A stretch of DNA of 51,634 nucleotides from CAZHGD01 sp964531735 (lineage in GTDB: Bacteria > Armatimonadota > UBA10988): NCBI GenBank assembly GCA_964531735.1, contig CAZHGD010000038.1, positions 1-51,634 on the forward strand. Direction: 5' to 3'. The notes beneath the pieces are model-generated. The model was not told the origin of the DNA and searched no databases. It worked only from the letters and a program-made list of their open reading frames with translations. A program made the translations under genes and the position numbers. Positions within the stretch are counted from its first letter, which is position 1. Each line of letters starts with the position of its first letter. This document shows positions 14,018 to 21,915 of this stretch, piece after piece.

Positions 14018-15613
14018 CTAGAATACCGTGACGCGCACGGATTGCGGGCCGGCAGTCTGGTCGAGGCGCAGCTCGCCCAACCGCCGCGGGTTGATGTAGT
14101 TGTCGGGCCGGCCGAGCCACATGAGCTGCGTCTTGCGGCGGTTGCCCTGATCGCCGTCGTCCACCGCCACGTCGAAGCCGAACGCGGTCACCGGCCGGCC
14201 GGCCACCTGGTCGAGCGTGGCGCGCGGCATGGCCAGCGTGAACCGGTAGCCGTGCGGGCGGGCCTCGTAGCGTGGCACCATGGCCAGCAGCGCTGGCGCA
14301 GGCGCGTCCTCGTTCGGTGTGGTCAGCAGCGGCTTCTGGTTGCCGGCCGGTGGGCTCATGAACAGCGTGGCGCAGGTGCGCGCGAACCAGGGCCGGCCGC
14401 GCTGGGCGTCGTCGCGCAGGTCGAGGAAGACCTCGACGCCGTCGCCGTTCGGCGCGCCGTGCGTGGTCACCTGGTCGTCGGTGACGTCGACGCGGAGGGT
14501 GACGGCCTCGGCGTCGGCCGCCAGGTAGATGGCGGCGCTCAGGTCGTCATCGCCGTTCCAGTCGTCGAACCCGAGCGTCCGGTGCGGACCGCCGAGCAGT
14601 GCCAGGGGCACCGCGGCGGCGGGCGAGCCGGCGGCCGGAAGCGTCAGGCGCGGCACGATGGTGGCGCGCGCGAGCGCGAACGCGGTCTGCGGACCGCTCT
14701 CGGCCCGCACCCAGAGCGGCCACTCCATCGACCGCCCGCCGCTCAGCGTGTGCGGCAGGGCCAACTCACCGGCGGCGGCGACGGTGCCGCCGGCTGGTAG
14801 GTCGAGCAGCGTTCGCGGGGTGGCCGGGCGGTCGCCCAGCAGCCGGACCATGCGCGCGGGGCCGAGGCTGCGAAGCTGGACGGGCACGGACACGCGGCCG
14901 CCCAACTCGGCCGTGGTGACCAGCGGCGGCAGCGTTACCTGCAACTCGGCGGGCCGGCCGATGGCGTCGCTGAAGGCGCGGAACAGCTCCTGGGCCATGA
15001 TGGCGTGTTCGGGCTCGCGCGGGTGGATGAAGTAGGGGAAGAAGCCGCGGTAGTCCTTCTCCTCCTGCTTCAGCGCGGTGTCGGCATCGGCCACGGGCAC
15101 GCGGAGCCGCTCGCCGATCTGCCGAGCCGTGGCCGGGAAGGGCATGTCGCGCCGCGGCTCCATCATCGGTGGCGTGACGATCACGCAGGCCGCGCCGGCC
15201 GCGTGGCTGCGGGCCACGAGTGCGCGCAGGTTGTCGGCGTACTTCGCCAGGTTGGCCTGGCCGTCGCCGACGCCCTTGTCGTTGCCGCCGAACTGCAAGA
15301 CCACCAAGTTCGGCTTGAGCGGCGCGACGCGCTCGTCGAAGCCGGCCAGGGCGTCGCCGCTGCGTTGGCCCGGCACGCCCAGGTTGCTGGTGGTCACCGG
15401 GGTGCGGGGCCAGCGTTCCTGCACCATGCGGCAGAACAGGGCGGCGAAGCCCTCGGTGTTCGGGTGCGGCAAGTGCATGCCGGTGCTGATGCTGTCGCCC
15501 AGGAACACGAAGCGGACCGGCTGACCACCGTCCAGCCGGTGGGCCAGCGCTTCGCCGGGCGGCCCGGCGCAGAGCGCCGAAGCGGACAACAGCCAGGCCA
15601 ACACGACGGGCAT
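14018..15613 (-). CDS. Secreted SGNH/GDSL esterase with C-terminal carbohydrate-binding-like domain
   Basis: A 531-residue exported hydrolase. A short signal peptide (MPVVLAWLLSASALCAG) precedes an SGNH domain (about 30-215) with block I FLGDSIS (Ser41), block II Gly79, block III GGND (109-112) and block V His197 in FIHP. The usual Asp three residues before that His is Tyr194, so a Ser-His dyad is likely. The C-terminal 180 residues resemble the CBM9/DOMON-type beta-sandwich attached to many secreted carbohydrate esterases (FDDWNGDDDLSAAIYLA, DGVEVFLDLRDD). ATG 15613 with GAGG upstream is preferred over GTG 15622. A role in deacetylating polysaccharide fits but is not proven. Confidence 0.8.
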   Translation of the reverse strand: MPVVLAWLLSASALCAGPPGEALAHRLDGGQPVRFVFLGDSISTGMHLPHPNTEGFAALFCRMVQERWPRTPVTTSNLGVPGQRSGDALAGFDERVAPLKPNLVVLQFGGNDKGVGDGQANLAKYADNLRALVARSHAAGAACVIVTPPMMEPRRDMPFPATARQIGERLRVPVADADTALKQEEKDYRGFFPYFIHPREPEHAIMAQELFRAFSDAIGRPAELQVTLPPLVTTAELGGRVSVPVQLRSLGPARMVRLLGDRPATPRTLLDLPAGGTVAAAGELALPHTLSGGRSMEWPLWVRAESGPQTAFALARATIVPRLTLPAAGSPAAAVPLALLGGPHRTLGFDDWNGDDDLSAAIYLAADAEAVTLRVDVTDDQVTTHGAPNGDGVEVFLDLRDDAQRGRPWFARTCATLFMSPPAGNQKPLLTTPNEDAPAPALLAMVPRYEARPHGYRFTLAMPRATLDQVAGRPVTAFGFDVAVDDGDQGNRRKTQLMWLGRPDNYINPRRLGELRLDQTAGPQSVRVTVF

Positions 15614-15748
15614 CACCACCACCTCACGCCTATCTTACACGTCCGGCCTCGTCCGGTGGTTCACGAACCTGTGGCACAGCGGCGGGTCGGGGCACGGAGA
15701 GGAGGTGCGCGATCGTCGGCCAAACCATGGTTCGGCGAGGTGGCGGCG

Positions 15749-16615
15749 ATGTGGGCCCTGCTCGGAATGCTGGTGACGGGACTGGCGGCGGTGCCCACCG
15801 AGGGCGTGGTCACCGCCGCGACGCGCGACTGGGTGGTGCCGTTCGACGGCACGCGGTGCTGGACGATTCGGCAGCTCAGCTACCGCGACCGGCTGGTCTC
15901 GCACGCCAACGGCTTCCACGGCACGGTGATTGCCACCGGTCGACCGGTGAAGCCGGGCACGCAGGCCTCGTTCATCGGCACCGGACATGACGAGGGCGGT
16001 CGCGAACAGGTCGAGACGGTGACCATCGAGCACGGCGGCGAGACGGCCGAGCCCGTGCCCGGCCGCCGCTACGAAGGCGCGCCGTTTGTGCTTCGCAAGC
16101 AGTCGCGGCTGGCGGCACTCCGACACCAGGCCGAGATCAGCATCCTCGATGACCGTCTGGTGGAACACCACCGCTACGAGGCCATCGAGGACCAGCCCGT
16201 GGCGCTGCTCTATGCCTTCATGCACTGCTGGCAGCCGACGTTCGGGCGGTTCGCGGCGCAGTTGCCGGACGGCCAGCGCCTGACGGGCTCGTTCGCCAGT
16301 CGCGGCGGCCATCAGGTCGACCGTGACGTGCAGTGGTCGGCCATCTACGACGATGCGGCGCGAGTCGGTGTGCTGACCTGCTATCCTGAGGTCTACCGAG
16401 CACAATGGCACGGGGCCGGGACTTTCTACTGGGACCTGGACCGCTACCACAAACAGTACTTGCACCTGCTGGGCAAAGGCGTCATCACCAAGGGCACGCG
16501 GTACGACCTGACCGTGGTGGTGCGCGCCTTCACCGCCCCGCCGGAGCAGTGGGTTGAGACGGCGGCTGCTCTGGCGGCCGACACGTACCCGAGTGTCAAG
16601 CGCGAGACGCGTTGA
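15749..16615 (+). CDS. Secreted protein of unknown function
   Basis: A 288-residue protein with a short predicted signal peptide (MWALLGMLVTGLAAVPTEG). I do not recognise the mature part. It is rich in aromatic and charged residues, contains conserved-looking segments such as FDGTRCWTIRQLSYRD and GTGHDEGGREQVETVTI, and is probably beta-rich. ATG 15749 has GAGG with 8-nt spacing; the longer frame upstream is antisense to the SGNH gene and was not used. It is divergent from that gene across 135 bp that include the 10-bp palindrome AACCATGGTT near 15730. It may lead the following gene after 18 bp. Confidence 0.72.
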   Translation: MWALLGMLVTGLAAVPTEGVVTAATRDWVVPFDGTRCWTIRQLSYRDRLVSHANGFHGTVIATGRPVKPGTQASFIGTGHDEGGREQVETVTIEHGGETAEPVPGRRYEGAPFVLRKQSRLAALRHQAEISILDDRLVEHHRYEAIEDQPVALLYAFMHCWQPTFGRFAAQLPDGQRLTGSFASRGGHQVDRDVQWSAIYDDAARVGVLTCYPEVYRAQWHGAGTFYWDLDRYHKQYLHLLGKGVITKGTRYDLTVVVRAFTAPPEQWVETAAALAADTYPSVKRETR

Positions 16616-16633
16616 GGAAGGAGCCGTCAGACG

Positions 16634-17161
16634 ATGGACCTGTCACAAGCCATCACCATTTTGGAGGCTATGACGTTCACGCCCATGACGCCACTGGAGA
16701 TGGCCGACCTGGAGCAGTTCCGCTACGCCGAGCCCCGGCCGACCTACCGCGATATCGCGCAGATCCTGGCGATGCTGGAGCGGTTCGACCTGGTGCGGCG
16801 CGAGGGCATCGGCGACTCCACGACCAGCGAGTGGCGCCAGACGCCGGTGGCCAAGGGCATTCGTTCGGTGGCCGCGCTGCAGCAGTACATGAGTGAGAAG
16901 CTGGGCAGCGACTCGGACCTGTCGGACCTGGAGCAGCACGTGCTCGACGCGTTGGCGGCCATCGGTGGCCGCTCGGACCTGCCGACGATCAACGCGAGGA
17001 TGCCCGGCGGTCCGACGACGGAGACGGACAGTGTCTTCCAGGCCATCGCCGAACTGCAGGGCCAGGGCCTGGTGGCGCTCAGTTGGGGGCAGACCGTGTC
17101 GGACTGGCCCTATCTGCGCTTGACCCGCAAAGGCTGGCTGAAGGCGCTGACCGGGCGGTAG
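16634..17161 (+). CDS. Small protein of unknown function, possible winged-helix type
   Basis: A 175-residue, probably all-helical cytosolic protein. The pattern of short helices followed by a turn and Arg/Lys-rich strand (PTYRDIAQILAMLERFDLVRREGIG, and near the C-terminus FQAIAELQGQGLVALSWGQ then YLRLTRKGW) resembles two winged helix-turn-helix modules, but no family is recognised. A GGAAGGAG run ends 11 nt before ATG 16634. It lies 18 bp after the secreted protein gene and 39 bp before the ABC exporter, so it may be a regulator or accessory factor of that group. Confidence 0.65.
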   Translation: MDLSQAITILEAMTFTPMTPLEMADLEQFRYAEPRPTYRDIAQILAMLERFDLVRREGIGDSTTSEWRQTPVAKGIRSVAALQQYMSEKLGSDSDLSDLEQHVLDALAAIGGRSDLPTINARMPGGPTTETDSVFQAIAELQGQGLVALSWGQTVSDWPYLRLTRKGWLKALTGR

Positions 17162-17200
17162 TGGCGGCCGGCCGGTGACGGCCGAACGGAGGAGACGCGG

Positions 17201-19546
17201 TTGCATCCGCATCACGGTGGCGGGCACGGATTCGGCTTCGGTCGCCGGCGCGGCCAGGGCGTGGCGGCCGAGCGGTCGGCCAGCCTGCACGAGGAGCTGC
17301 CGGCCGAGGTGGCGGCGTTGGTCGAGCAGCACGGCGTCACTCCGCGGCTGAGCGTGGCGGCTGACGTCGGGCCGGGCGGGCGCTACGCTCGCGTCTGGCT
17401 GGTCGCCGACCCGGAGCGGGTGCTGGTCATCGGTCCAAACGGCGCCGGACCGGAGGTGACCCACGACGTGCCGTTGGCCGAGCTGCGGGCCGTGCGCGTG
17501 GACGGTCTGGTGGGCAGTCAGTCGCTGGTGGTCGAGCGCGGCGACGATGACCTGGAACTGGTGCGCTACACCAATGCGCAGGCCAAACGCTTCGCCAAGG
17601 TGCGCAAGCGGCTGGACGACTGGCGCCAAGGCGAGGTGAAGGACGGCGAAGAGGACGCTGACGACGGCGACCGGACTTGCTCGCGCTGCAAGCGGCCGTA
17701 TCCGGCCGACTCGCACGTGTGCCCCGTGTGCGTCAACCGGCGTCATGCCCTGCGGCGGCTCGGCGCTTACCTGCGCCCGCACCTGGGCAAAGTGGCGTCG
17801 GTCAGCCTGCTGATCGTCGTCGGCAGCTTCCTGCAACTGCTGCAACCGCAGATCAGCGGTCTGTTCTTCGATCGGGTGCTGGCCCCCACCAGCGATCCGA
17901 CGCGCCAGGCCGGTCGCTGGGTCGCCTGGATGTTCACCACCGGCGACCGCCGGACGCTGCTCTACCAGATGATCGCGGTCATGCTGGTCATGCAGATCGT
18001 GGGCGTGCAACTGCGGGTCATGCAGGGCCGCATCTCGGCCTGGCTGGCCTACTGGGTCATCCATGACGTGCGCGCCGAGCTGTACGCGCACCTGCAGACG
18101 CTGACCGTGCGCTACTTCGACAAGCGCCAGACCGGCGCGGTAATGTCGCGCGTCACCCAGGACACCCGAGCGATGCAGGGCTTCCTGGTGGACGGCAGCC
18201 AGATGATGCTCGACAGCCTGCTCAAGCTGGTGGCCGTGGTGCTGATTCTGCTCTACGAGAACTGGCGGCTGACGCTCTTCACCGTGCTGCCGTCGCCGTT
18301 CATGCTGGCTCTGGCCACAGCCGCGTTCCGGCGGATGCGCATCCTGTACGGCCGGCTGTGGCAGCGCTGGGAGCTGCTGACGGCGGTGCTCCAGGACAGC
18401 CTCGGTGGGGTGCGGGTGGTCAAGGCGTTCGCCGGTGAGCCGCGCGAGATCGAGCGGGTCAACCGCCGCAGCAGCGATCTGGCCGACGCGGGGACCGCGG
18501 CCAACCAGATGCGCGCCACGGTGTTCCCCTGGCTGATGTTCACCATCGAGTTCGGCACCATCGTGGTCTGGTTCTATGGCGGCTTGCAGGTCATCGGCCA
18601 GCACATGACCACCGGGCAGGTGCTGCAGTTCCTCACCTACCTGTTCCTGTTCTACGGCCCGATGCAGTGGATCAGCCAGTTGTTCAACTGGTTCAACGAG
18701 ACCATGGCCGCCGCCGAGCGCGTCTGGGAGGTGCTCGACGAGAAGCCGGACGTCCGCGAGGCCGAGACGCCGGTGGTGCTCGACCACGTCGCCGGCCGGT
18801 TCGTCTTCGAGCACGTCACCTTCGGCTATGAGGCCCACGAGCCGGTGCTGAAGGATGTCTGCCTGGAGGTGGAGCCCGGCGAGATGATCGGTCTGGTGGG
18901 CCATAGTGGCGCCGGCAAGTCCACCTTGATCAACCTGGTCTGCCGGTTCTACGATGTCGACGAAGGCCGCATCATGCTGGACGGCCACGACATCCGTGAC
19001 ATCGCGCAGCGTGACTACCGGCAGAACATCGGCGTGGTGCTGCAGGACAGCTATCTGTTCAACGGCACGGTGTTCCAGAACATCAGCTACGGCCGACCCG
19101 AGGCGGCGATTGAAGAGGTGCTGGCCGCGGCGAAGGCCGCCAATGCGCACGACTTCATCACGCAGTTCGCCGACGGCTACGATACCGTGGTGGGCGAGCG
19201 GGGTCACCGACTGAGCGGCGGCGAGCGGCAGCGGATCAGCATCGCGCGCGCGATTCTGCACAACCCGCGCGTGCTCATCCTCGACGAGGCCACGGCCTCG
19301 GTCGACACCGAGACCGAGCGGCAGATCCAGGACGCGCTGCGGCGCCTGGTGAAAGGGCGCACCACGTTCGCCATCGCCCACCGGCTGTCGACGCTGCGCC
19401 ATGCCGACCGGTTGGTGGTGATCGATAAGGGCCGCATCGCCGAAATGGGCACGCACGACGAGCTGATGAACAAGACCGGCGGCACCTTCCGGCGCCTGGT
19501 GGACATGCAGACCGAGATGAACCGCATCCACTATGTCGGAGGCTAG
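17201..19546 (+). CDS. ABC exporter (fused permease-ATPase) with N-terminal extension and zinc ribbon
   Basis: A 781-residue half-transporter of the MsbA/multidrug exporter type. The core has the transmembrane region (about 185-500) and an ATPase domain with Walker A GHSGAGKST (567-575), Q-loop Gln615, signature LSGGE (671-675), Walker B VLILDE (691-696) and an H-loop AIAHR. The first 180 residues are atypical: a Gly/His-rich start, a folded region (about 45-140) reminiscent of a small PH-like barrel, and a zinc ribbon with Cys160, Cys163, Cys174 and Cys177. TTG 17201 is supported by GGAGGAG with 6-nt spacing. It probably homodimerises; the substrate is unknown. Confidence 0.88.
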   Translation: MHPHHGGGHGFGFGRRRGQGVAAERSASLHEELPAEVAALVEQHGVTPRLSVAADVGPGGRYARVWLVADPERVLVIGPNGAGPEVTHDVPLAELRAVRVDGLVGSQSLVVERGDDDLELVRYTNAQAKRFAKVRKRLDDWRQGEVKDGEEDADDGDRTCSRCKRPYPADSHVCPVCVNRRHALRRLGAYLRPHLGKVASVSLLIVVGSFLQLLQPQISGLFFDRVLAPTSDPTRQAGRWVAWMFTTGDRRTLLYQMIAVMLVMQIVGVQLRVMQGRISAWLAYWVIHDVRAELYAHLQTLTVRYFDKRQTGAVMSRVTQDTRAMQGFLVDGSQMMLDSLLKLVAVVLILLYENWRLTLFTVLPSPFMLALATAAFRRMRILYGRLWQRWELLTAVLQDSLGGVRVVKAFAGEPREIERVNRRSSDLADAGTAANQMRATVFPWLMFTIEFGTIVVWFYGGLQVIGQHMTTGQVLQFLTYLFLFYGPMQWISQLFNWFNETMAAAERVWEVLDEKPDVREAETPVVLDHVAGRFVFEHVTFGYEAHEPVLKDVCLEVEPGEMIGLVGHSGAGKSTLINLVCRFYDVDEGRIMLDGHDIRDIAQRDYRQNIGVVLQDSYLFNGTVFQNISYGRPEAAIEEVLAAAKAANAHDFITQFADGYDTVVGERGHRLSGGERQRISIARAILHNPRVLILDEATASVDTETERQIQDALRRLVKGRTTFAIAHRLSTLRHADRLVVIDKGRIAEMGTHDELMNKTGGTFRRLVDMQTEMNRIHYVGG

Positions 19547-19550
19547 CGGC

Positions 19551-20078
19551 ATGGTCTGGGCGCGGGGCCTGCTGGTGGTCATCGACGTGCAGCAGCGGCT
19601 GGTGCCGGCCATGGCCGAGTTCGCACCGGTGCTGCGCAACGTGCGGCGGCTCATCCGCGGTTGGCAGGTGTTGGAGTCGCCCATCGTCGTCACCGAGCAG
19701 TACCCGCGCGGGCTCGGGCCGACCGTGCCCTCGGTGGCCGGACTGGTGCCCGGTCCGTACCTGGACAAGGTGGCCTTCAGTTGCTTCGGCAGCCCGGTCT
19801 TCCGCGAGGCGACAGCGGGGCACTCCTCGCTGATTCTCTGTGGCCTCGAGGCGCACGTCTGCGTGCTTCAGACCGCGCTCGACGGCCTAGCCGACGGCCG
19901 GGCGGTGACGGTGGTGGCCGACGCGGTGACCTCGCGCGAGCCGCTGAACCGTGAACTGGCGCTGCGCCAGGCCGCCCAGGCCGGCGCCACCGTGACCAGC
20001 ACCGAGAGCGTGCTGTTCGCGGCGCTGGGCGAGGCGGCGGGCGAGCGGTTCAAGGCCATCTCGCGGCTGGTGCGGTGA
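19551..20078 (+). CDS. Isochorismatase-like cysteine hydrolase
   Basis: A 175-residue protein of the isochorismatase/nicotinamidase superfamily. The catalytic triad is readable: Asp12 (VVIDVQ), Lys73 (LDKVAFSCF) and Cys104 (GLEAHVCV). The short length and GLEAHVCV loop resemble the small YcaC-like / isochorismatase-domain hydrolases of unknown substrate. ATG 19551 is chosen because GGAGG (19538-19542) is spaced 8 nt from it; ATG 19533 lies inside the end of the exporter gene. It starts 4 nt after the exporter stop, so the two are probably co-transcribed. Confidence 0.83.
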   Translation: MVWARGLLVVIDVQQRLVPAMAEFAPVLRNVRRLIRGWQVLESPIVVTEQYPRGLGPTVPSVAGLVPGPYLDKVAFSCFGSPVFREATAGHSSLILCGLEAHVCVLQTALDGLADGRAVTVVADAVTSREPLNRELALRQAAQAGATVTSTESVLFAALGEAAGERFKAISRLVR

Positions 20079-20135
20079 GCCGCGGCGAGACCTGCGTGGT
20101 ACACTAGCCGCGATGGGGCGTGCGTGGGGTCAACG

Positions 20136-20525
20136 ATGCGGGCGACACAGCACCGGCGGCAGGATCCTCGGCGAATCGGACCCGTACCGGCTGACGCCGA
20201 CCTTGCCGGGGCCGCCGAGCGGGCGACCTATGTTGGCAGTCAGGAGCACAAGAGTAGCCCCTCATCGGCGGGTCGCCGGCCGCGCCCAAGGGCGAATGCC
20301 ACGATCTGCGACGCAGCCCTCGCCAACCGTGAGGCCGAGATCACTGAAGTGCTCCGACAGGCGATCCGCGACGGCAAGGTGGGGGCCTACTGGACGAACG
20401 GGTTGCCCAAGAAGGCATGGGCGGTGTTTGAGGGCCGGCCCTACGAAGCCAGTCTGAGCAACGAGGGGCAGGGCTGGTACCATGCCTACGAGCTTACGGA
20501 GCCCGAGGTGCCGGAAGGGATATGA
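20136..20525 (+). CDS. Small unknown protein paired with an ImmA/IrrE-like gene
   Basis: A 129-residue basic protein without signal or membrane segment. The conserved-looking core starts at TYVGSQEHKSSPSSAG, has an Arg/Pro patch and ATIC, then a helix (EITEVLRQAIRDGKVG), then YWTNGLPKKAWAVFEGRPYEASL and YHAYELTEPEVPEGI. I recall similar small proteins next to the same type of partner but cannot name a family. The start is uncertain: ATG 20136, or GTG 20124 in the same frame. A TACACT hexamer at 20100-20105 may be a -10 box. The ATG at 20113 is in the wrong frame. The stop overlaps the next start (ATGA), so both proteins are made from one mRNA. Confidence 0.7.
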   Translation: MRATQHRRQDPRRIGPVPADADLAGAAERATYVGSQEHKSSPSSAGRRPRPRANATICDAALANREAEITEVLRQAIRDGKVGAYWTNGLPKKAWAVFEGRPYEASLSNEGQGWYHAYELTEPEVPEGI

Positions 20526-21862
20526 TGGGACTCGCCTTCGAGTTTGACTGGGCTGATCCGGGCAAGGCCAGGGGGCACGAACTGCGGGCCACCTGGGCCA
20601 CGCTGTCCATCCGGGTCAATGGCCAGTCGGCCACCATCCACCGCGACACTGAGACGGGCGAGTTGAGCGAGTGCTTGTGCCTGCCGTTGTACCCCTTGGC
20701 CGAGTGGCTGGTCACTCACTGGTGGGCGCTGCGCAGTGAGGTATGGGTGCCCCATCTGCCGCGTAGCCGGACCTTTGCTCGCCGGCACGATCTGGCTGCC
20801 GCGCGACAAGGGTTTGCCCTACCGGCCCTACAGATCTGCTCTGAGGGCCCGGAAACGCGCCTGCGTTGGCAGGCGGCCAGCCTCCCGAGTTGCCGGCTGG
20901 ACTTCGTGAGCGGCGGCGACCAGCGGTTGCCTTCGGAGGACGTGTGCGGCGAACTGAGTCGCTTCGTGAACGCGGTCTGTGCTCGGCTGGGCCAGCAAGG
21001 CCTCGAAGCAAGCTGGCTGCAGCACGAATGGCGGGTCGTCCAGGAGACGCTGCCCGACGAGGCCGAGTTCTGTGCGGCGGTGGCTGCGGCCGGCCTCGAC
21101 CCCTACGACCTCAGTGAGGGTCTGGCAGATCAGTTGCTGAGCGTAATCGAGCGGGTGCCGCGCTCGCTGCGCGAAGATGCCCTGGCGCTGGTCGACGGCA
21201 ACGCGCTGGTCGAGGGGCTGGACAGCATCTTCGCGGCCTTGGCGATCGCGCACCGCCAACCCACCCAGTTGACCGAGTTGGTCGCGGTGCGCGGAGCCAT
21301 CCGGGCCGCGGGCTCCGACGAGTTGCCATGGCAGCAAGGCTACGAACGGGCACGCGAGCTACGACACCTGTTGGGCCTTGATGGGCAGGTGCTGCCGTCG
21401 TGGCAGGCCCTGCGGCAAGCGCTACGCGTGAGCGAGGCCGACGCCGCCGGCGCCATCCACGGAGCCGCCGGCCTGGCCCGGTACGATGCGGTGGTGGGGC
21501 AGAACGCCGCCGGCAGTCCGGGCTTTGTGCTCCGCCGGCCGCCGGAGCAGGTGGGTGGCCGGTTCGCGTTGGTGCGTGCGCTCCACGAGTACCTGGTCGC
21601 GCCCGATGGTTCGCCGGGAGCCATAGTGTCACGAGCGCAGACTGCCCGGCAGAGCTGCTCGCGGGCCTTTGCCGCGGAGTTCCTGGCGCCTCGGGAGGCG
21701 TTGGCGGCCCGCCTGGAGAACTCGGCGGCCGACGACGCCTGCATCGGCGAACTGGCCGACGAATTCGGTGTCTCCGAGTTCGTCATCTGGCACCAGATTG
21801 ACAACCACGGCCTCGCCCCGCTGGCCACGTCATGGGAGCCCGCGACGAGCTCTGGTCGCTAG
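20522..21862 (+). CDS. Large protein with degenerate ImmA/IrrE-like C-terminal domain
   Basis: A 446-residue cytosolic protein. The first 250 residues (FEFDWADPGK, LPLYPLAEWLVTHWWALRSEVW, RRHDLAAARQGFALP) match no domain I can name. The C-terminal part (about 270-435) resembles the ImmA/IrrE metallopeptidase fold: a helix RFALVRALHEYLVA, then RAFAAEFLAPREALAARL, then ELADEFGVSEFVIWHQIDNHG. The HELGH zinc motif is altered to HEYLV (355-359), with the second His missing, so protease activity is doubtful. The gene overlaps the small partner by 4 nt. The pair interrupts otherwise housekeeping genes, as accessory modules do. Confidence 0.72.
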   Translation: MMGLAFEFDWADPGKARGHELRATWATLSIRVNGQSATIHRDTETGELSECLCLPLYPLAEWLVTHWWALRSEVWVPHLPRSRTFARRHDLAAARQGFALPALQICSEGPETRLRWQAASLPSCRLDFVSGGDQRLPSEDVCGELSRFVNAVCARLGQQGLEASWLQHEWRVVQETLPDEAEFCAAVAAAGLDPYDLSEGLADQLLSVIERVPRSLREDALALVDGNALVEGLDSIFAALAIAHRQPTQLTELVAVRGAIRAAGSDELPWQQGYERARELRHLLGLDGQVLPSWQALRQALRVSEADAAGAIHGAAGLARYDAVVGQNAAGSPGFVLRRPPEQVGGRFALVRALHEYLVAPDGSPGAIVSRAQTARQSCSRAFAAEFLAPREALAARLENSAADDACIGELADEFGVSEFVIWHQIDNHGLAPLATSWEPATSSGR

Positions 21863-21915
21863 AGCGCGCCGCGGCCAACTGCCGAAGCGTGTTGGGCCGA
21901 AGGAGATCGACTGAC

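Noticed and set aside
15005..15748. Upstream extension of the secreted protein gene
   Set aside because: The extension is antisense to the SGNH hydrolase, and the ATG at 15749 has a ribosome site and signal peptide.
16643..19768. A 1041-codon open frame on the minus strand opposite the ABC exporter
   Set aside because: Its product is a His/Gln/Arg/Ala-rich string without domains. It is the antisense shadow of a real G+C-rich gene with clear ABC motifs.
20113..20457. A 114-codon frame starting at the ATG next to the TACACT box
   Set aside because: Out of frame with the conserved-looking protein and Arg/Pro-rich; the frame from 20136 ends in a coupled ATGA junction with the next gene.
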